Positions 15,773-18,307 of a stretch of 18,307 bases of DNA are shown piece after piece; position 1 is the stretch's first letter; the number at the start of each line of letters is the position of its first letter. The notes under the pieces are model-generated. The model saw only the letters and a list, made by a program, of their open reading frames with translations, made no database searches and had not been told where the DNA came from. The DNA comes from CAYSNP01 sp964432485 (lineage in GTDB: Bacteria > Bacillota > Clostridia > Christensenellales > DTU072). Both the position numbers and the translations under genes were made by a program. The DNA is taken from positions 1 to 18,307 of the forward strand of contig CAYSNP010000035.1 in assembly GCA_964432485.1 (NCBI GenBank). Direction: 5' to 3'.

Positions 15773-15788
15773 TGTTAACATATTAGCA
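15773..15788. promoter_or_regulatory. HipB operator 2 (upstream of the -35 box)
   Basis: TGTTAACATATTAGCA matches operator 1 at 15 of 16 bases and begins exactly 41 bp from it, close to four helical turns, so two HipB dimers would sit on the same face of the DNA. This spacing suits cooperative binding or DNA bending by HipB-HipA complexes. Confidence 0.7.
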
Positions 15789-15824
15789 ATTAGTTATACT
15801 TAAAATTGTTTAGAACACAATACA

Positions 15825-15851
15825 GAAGCGCCGACCCCGTCCTTACCAAGG
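15825..15851 (-). pseudogene. tRNA-Thr fragment (anticodon arm to T arm), possible att remnant
   Basis: 26 of 27 bases match the tRNA-Thr sequence at 18281-18307, in the same orientation; the match covers the 5' half of the T arm, the variable loop and the anticodon stem-loop (CCGTCCTTACCAAGG). It lacks the acceptor end. It lies about 2.45 kb from the partial tRNA-Thr at the window end and may mark the other edge of an integrated segment. Confidence 0.6.
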
Positions 15852-16125
15852 TAGAGATCTAATTTTTTGTCAGGAAGTGGCAGGGAATTTAACTGGGGCT
15901 CACGGTCTTACAGATAATCTGGTTACAGCAATATTATTAGCATAGAATGTATTTCTTGTAAAACCGATAAAAAAATGTTAGAATATAAAAAAATGTTTAG
16001 GATGCTTTCATCTGTGGTTCTTCGGGAGCTATATGGTTGATAACCATATTTCAAGCGTAAGTATATTACTACGGGTAAGGCGGGGATACATCTGTAATTC
16101 AATATTTTAAGTGAGGTAGTTGCAA
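15852..16125. other. Upstream region of the BRO-N gene
   Basis: No gene is seen. The clearest structure is ATATGGTT-GAT-AACCATAT (16031-16049), a perfect 8-bp inverted repeat that resembles a phage repressor operator. A-rich runs near 15968-15994 and the repeated word AAAAAATGTT precede it. Confidence 0.45.
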
Positions 16126-16962
16126 ATGAGCAATATAAAGGTTTTTAACGATAAAAAAATCCGAGCACAATGGGATGCCGATAAAGAAGATTGGTTTTTT
16201 TCTGTAGTAGATGTTGTAGGCGTTCTCACCGAAAGCCCTAATCCGCGAAAATATTGGAGTGTATTAAAGACACGGTTAAAAAAAGAAGGAAGCGAGTTGA
16301 CTACAATTTGTAGCCAACTGAAATTACAGTCGGTAGACGGAAAATATTATAAAACTGACGTGCTCGATACGAAAGGCATTTTGCGGCTTGTTCAGTCGGT
16401 ACCCAGCCCTAACGCGGAGCCTTTTAAGATGTGGCTGGCGGAGGTGGGCAAGGAAAGGCTGGACGAGATTGCAGACCCCGAAAAAGCTATACTTAGGGGC
16501 GCGGATTTTTACCGCACCAAAGGTTATACGGAAGGCTGGATAAACCAAAGACTGCAAACCATTGAGATGCGAAAGGAGCTTACCGACGAGTGGAAAGCCC
16601 GCGGTATCCAGACTGATAAGGATTATGCGATTTTGACTAATGAAATGACAAAGGCATGGAGCGGTATGACCGTGCAACAATATAAACAGCATAAGGATTT
16701 GAAAAAGGAAAATCTAAGGGACAATATGACCAATATTGAATTGGTCCTTAATATGCTTGCGGAGGTTACGACTACGGCTATATCCAAAAACGAGCAACCG
16801 AAAAGCTTTGTACAAAGCAAAAAAATTGCCCAAAGAGGCGGCGGCGTAGCTAAGAACGCAAGAATTAATATCGAGAAGGAAACCGGTCATAAAGTTATAT
16901 CTCCTTTAAATGCAAGCGATAAGCCGGCTTTGGAAATCAAGCGTGGGAAAGATGAAAAATGA
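16126..16962 (+). CDS. BRO-N domain protein (phage antirepressor type)
   Basis: Residues 1-105 form a BRO N-terminal domain, a DNA-binding module of phage and virus antirepressors, with WFFSVVDVVGVLTESPNPRK, YWSVLKTRLKKEG and the typical SVPSPNAEPFKMWLAEVG. The remainder is a charged helical region (DPEKAILRGADFYRTKGY..., KELTDEWKARGI, LKKENLRDNM) found in the longer bacterial members of this family. The C-terminus (residues 225-278) is basic and probably flexible. The start at 16126 is preceded by GAGG nine bases upstream; the TTG two codons earlier is not needed. The gene sits alone between tRNA-Thr fragments and a decayed ATPase gene, as expected for the cargo of an old mobile element. Its GC content seems somewhat higher than that of the flanking DNA. 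Its true role is unknown. Confidence 0.88.
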   Translation: MSNIKVFNDKKIRAQWDADKEDWFFSVVDVVGVLTESPNPRKYWSVLKTRLKKEGSELTTICSQLKLQSVDGKYYKTDVLDTKGILRLVQSVPSPNAEPFKMWLAEVGKERLDEIADPEKAILRGADFYRTKGYTEGWINQRLQTIEMRKELTDEWKARGIQTDKDYAILTNEMTKAWSGMTVQQYKQHKDLKKENLRDNMTNIELVLNMLAEVTTTAISKNEQPKSFVQSKKIAQRGGGVAKNARINIEKETGHKVISPLNASDKPALEIKRGKDEK

Positions 16963-17117
16963 TTTAACATTATTGTTTGAGAGGGAAGCGATGGACAAAA
17001 AAAAGAAATAAGTAATTAACGCTAAAGTCTACCCTCTTATTTTGATGGTTTTTGTGCGTTGTTAAGGTAAGCAATAGGATATCCATATTTTTATTTTAGT
17101 TGAGTTTATTAATTACC

Positions 17118-17390
17118 TTATATAAACATCGACATATAATGAGGTAGCGTAAGCTTGGCTTCGCTTTCTCCGATATTTCCAGTGATAAATTTTAAAGCAT
17201 ATGGTGGCTTAAAATTCTTTATAAACTCGTTGAGTGAAATTGTGCTACTATTTCCAGCCTTGACTTCAATTGGAATGATACTGCCAGCTTTACTTATTAA
17301 GAATTCTATTTCTTGTTTGTTTTCGCTGGGCTTATAATAGTTTAAAAGTCCAGCATCTCTAAGCCACTCTAAACTGCTATCAAATAGCTT
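17118..17390 (-). pseudogene. Remnant of an AAA ATPase with DUF4143 domain
   Basis: The minus strand reads KLFDSSLEWLRDAGLLNYYK, then PSENKQEIEFLISKAGS, IIPIEVKAGN, and after a further stretch ITGNIGESEAKLTLPHYMSMFI before TAA at 17118-17120. This is the C-terminal end of the widespread ATP-binding proteins with AAA_14 and DUF4143 domains, whose last part carries the same E-[IL]-[DE]-F-[LV]-I and IPIEVKAG nuclease-like motifs. Two lesions are seen. The N-terminal ATPase part is absent, because a stop (TAA, 17391-17393) precedes the fragment. The segment between WLRDAGLL and the EIEFLI motif is also far shorter than in intact members, indicating an internal deletion of the order of 100 residues. 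The remnant has no start and is not functional. A plus-strand frame at 17155-17337 is only its antisense. Confidence 0.8.
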
Positions 17391-17415
17391 TTAACAAGGC
17401 AACAGTCAAGAGAAA

Positions 17416-17543
17416 TGCATTTTATAGCAGTATCTTTTTTGGAAAAATACATATTATAGCAGTATCTTTTTTAAGAAAATGCATATTATAGCAGTATGGT
17501 TTTCAAAAATATGCATATTTTGGCATATTTCAGCACTTTATTT
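17416..17543. repeat. 32-bp tandem repeat, four copies
   Basis: Units begin at 17416, 17448, 17480 and 17512, an exact 32-bp period. The shared core is TGCATATTATAGCAGTAT followed by a T-run and an A-run; the fourth unit is the most diverged. There are no spacers, so it is not CRISPR. The first copies adjoin the truncated end of the ATPase remnant. Confidence 0.75.
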
Positions 17544-17637
17544 AATAACGAGTCTTAAAGAACATACCAATTTGTAACAATAGACGAGTATAGCAAGTAT
17601 TATGGTATATTGAAAAGGACTTTAATGATAAAAATGG

Positions 17638-17666
17638 GAAAAACTGCCCGTTTTGAGCAGTTTTTC
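17638..17666. terminator. Bidirectional intrinsic terminator-like hairpin
   Basis: GAAAAACTGC (17638-17647) and GCAGTTTTTC (17657-17666) form a perfect 10-bp stem with a 9-base loop and have A/T runs on both outer sides. On the minus strand it lies just past a degenerate tRNA 3' end (17676-17693), matching the order tRNA then terminator seen in the newer copies. Confidence 0.65.
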
Positions 17667-17675
17667 AAGGGTCTT

Positions 17676-17693
17676 TGGAGCTGCAAGGCGGAT
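17676..17693 (-). pseudogene. Degenerate tRNA-Thr 3' end
   Basis: TGGAGCTGCAAGGCGGAT matches the acceptor end and T-stem of the tRNA-Thr copies at 17849, 18056 and 18263 with a single difference over 18 bases, then diverges (ACGAGCACC instead of TTGAACCGC). It appears to be the oldest member of the series and keeps the encoded CCA. Confidence 0.6.
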
Positions 17694-17818
17694 ACGAGCA
17701 CCTGTCTTTATTCTTATAAAAATTATATAAAGAATCTTTTATGTATCTAGTTTACACGAAAAAGACATTTTCAAAAAAGAGATTTAACACGAAAAAGAGC
17801 TTTTACATGTGTTTACAT

Positions 17819-17849
17819 AAAAAGCACCCTAGTGAGAAGAGTGCTTTTT
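17819..17849 (-). terminator. Intrinsic terminator following tRNA-Thr 3' copy
   Basis: AAAAAGCAC (17819-17827) and GTGCTTTTT (17841-17849) form a stem that, read on the minus strand, directly follows the tRNA CCA and ends in a T-run. It is a slightly different version of the two terminators at 18026 and 18233 (loop CCTAGTGAGAAGA). Confidence 0.75.
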
Positions 17850-17888
17850 GGAGCTGCTAGGCGGATTTGAACCGCCGACCCCGTCCTT
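17849..17888 (-). pseudogene. tRNA-Thr 3' half, copy A
   Basis: Forty bases are identical to the 3' part of the tRNA-Thr at the window end, from the 3' side of the anticodon loop through variable loop, T arm, acceptor strand and CCA. The 5' half is replaced by unrelated sequence starting GCGTCACAAG on the plus strand, so no cloverleaf can form. Confidence 0.8.
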
Positions 17889-18025
17889 GCGTCACAAGCT
17901 GCGCTTTGGGCTTGTTTTGCCATTCGGCAAAAGCTGCGCCTTTATGCTTGCTTGTTCCTTTGCCCCTTCCGCAAATATTTTGCGGTGGGGACCCCGTTTT
18001 GTCCTTGGTAAGGACTAACAGAATA

Positions 18026-18056
18026 AAAAAGCACCCTGGTGAAAAGAGCGCTTTTT
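18026..18056 (-). terminator. Intrinsic terminator, tandem unit 1
   Basis: AAAAAGCAC...GCGCTTTTT pairs with one A-C mismatch and has a T-run at its minus-strand end. It directly follows the CCA of tRNA-Thr copy B. Confidence 0.65.
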
Positions 18057-18095
18057 GGAGCTGCTAGGCGGATTTGAACCGCCGACCCCGTCCTT
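18056..18095 (-). pseudogene. tRNA-Thr 3' half, copy B
   Basis: Identical to copy A at 17849-17888 and offset by exactly 207 bp. It diverges from the true tRNA at the same base in the anticodon loop. Confidence 0.8.
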
Positions 18096-18232
18096 GCGTC
18101 ACAAGCTGCGCTTTGGGCTTGTTTTGCCATTCGGCAAAAGCTGCGCCTTTATGCTTGCTTGTTCCTTTGCCCCTTCCGCAAATATTTTGCGGTGGGGACC
18201 CCGTTTTGTCCTTGGTAAGGACTAACAGAATA

Positions 18233-18263
18233 AAAAAGCACCCTGGTGAAAAGAGCGCTTTTT
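18233..18263 (-). terminator. Intrinsic terminator of tRNA-Thr
   Basis: Same stem as at 18026-18056. It directly follows the CCA end of the partial tRNA-Thr and is the likely native terminator of that gene. Confidence 0.7.
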
Positions 18264-18307
18264 GGAGCTGCTAGGCGGATTTGAACCGCCGACCCCGTCC
18301 TTACCAA
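18263..18307 (-). tRNA. tRNA-Thr(GGT), 3' part, cut by the window end
   Basis: On the minus strand the last 45 tRNA residues are visible: anticodon loop TTGGTAA with anticodon GGT (plus strand 18303-18305), 3' anticodon strand GGACG, variable loop GGGTC, T arm GGCGG-TTCAAAT-CCGCC, acceptor TAGCAGC, U73 and encoded CCA (18263-18265). The 5' half lies beyond the window. Loop and acceptor sequences resemble tRNA-Thr(GGU) genes of Clostridia. Unlike copies A and B the sequence stays tRNA-like to the window edge, so this is probably the intact gene. Confidence 0.85.

Larger units (their letters stand above)
17849..18262. repeat. Two identical 207-bp tandem units (tRNA-Thr 3' half + inverted anticodon arm + terminator)
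   Basis: The units 17849-18055 and 18056-18262 appear identical. Each holds, in plus order: the tRNA-Thr 3' half (40 bp), a middle part with hairpins TTTTGCC-attc-GGCAAAA and CCGCAA-atatt-TTGCGG, then GTCCTTGGTAAGGAC, then the terminator stem. GTCCTTGGTAAGGAC is the tRNA anticodon stem-loop in opposite orientation to the tRNA half, and is preceded by GACCCCGTTTT, an echo of the tRNA's GACCCCGT. The third tRNA copy at 18263 continues as real tRNA. Identity implies recent duplication or gene conversion. Confidence 0.85.

Noticed and set aside
17155..17337. Plus-strand 60-residue frame
   Set aside because: It is the antisense of the DUF4143 ATPase remnant, whose motifs are clear on the minus strand.
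17416..17543. CRISPR array
   Set aside because: The repeats are directly joined without spacers, are drifting, and no cas genes are present; the Cas4-like protein at 7889 belongs to DUF2779.
17867..18274. Two identical 66-residue frames (17867-18067 and 18074-18274)
   Set aside because: They begin inside tRNA-Thr T-arm sequence and run through hairpins and terminators; the identity comes from the 207-bp tandem unit, not from protein selection.

Overview
The window looks like part of a low-GC Bacillota chromosome, probably an uncultured gut-type Clostridia. The reasons are A+T-rich intergenic DNA, AAGG/GGAG ribosome sites, strong sigma-A type promoters, Bacillus-type parS sites, and a tRNA-Thr(GGT) 3' half with U73 and an encoded CCA. 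The species cannot be named from sequence alone. mnmG together with three parS-like sites suggests the chromosome-origin side of the genome, although no parAB, rsmG or dnaA gene and no convincing oriC lie inside the window.

Layout. (1) 1-2100: a copy of a modular hairpin repeat, then mnmG on the minus strand. (2) 2113-4466: a near-consensus promoter and a divergent gene for a 756-residue membrane-anchored acidic repeat protein. (3) 4467-5703: 1.2 kb without a gene, carrying two exact parS sites and one single-mismatch site, plus an 18-bp perfect palindrome inside a GTTACA array. (4) 5704-9870: a GH31-like protein whose catalytic motifs look lost (minus), a DUF2779 protein combining a Cas4/RecB-type Fe-S nuclease with a DnaQ-like exonuclease (plus), and a small, possibly broken reading frame. 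(5) 9905-14284: a sucrose module, with a PfkB-family fructokinase divergent from a single polypeptide that fuses an MFS transporter to a GH32 sucrose (phosphate) hydrolase; 0.75 kb of repeat-rich DNA separates them. (6) 14336-15790: a hipBA toxin-antitoxin operon with two palindromic operators at its promoter. (7) 15825-18307: an accretion zone bounded by tRNA-Thr material, with a phage-type BRO-N antirepressor gene, a decayed AAA/DUF4143 ATPase gene, a 32-bp tandem repeat, and repeated copies of tRNA-Thr 3' end plus terminator (two identical 207-bp units and an older degenerate copy) leading to a partial tRNA-Thr cut by the window end.

How the genes work together. The transporter-GH32 fusion and the fructokinase form a plausible complete route: sucrose import, cytoplasmic cleavage to glucose and fructose, and fructose phosphorylation. 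hipB and hipA overlap as TAATG and are probably translationally coupled and autorepressed. The tRNA-Thr copies look like scars of repeated site-specific integration or slippage at the anticodon arm. The most unusual items are the transporter-hydrolase fusion, the parS cluster in an otherwise empty spacer, and the tRNA-Thr/terminator tandem units.
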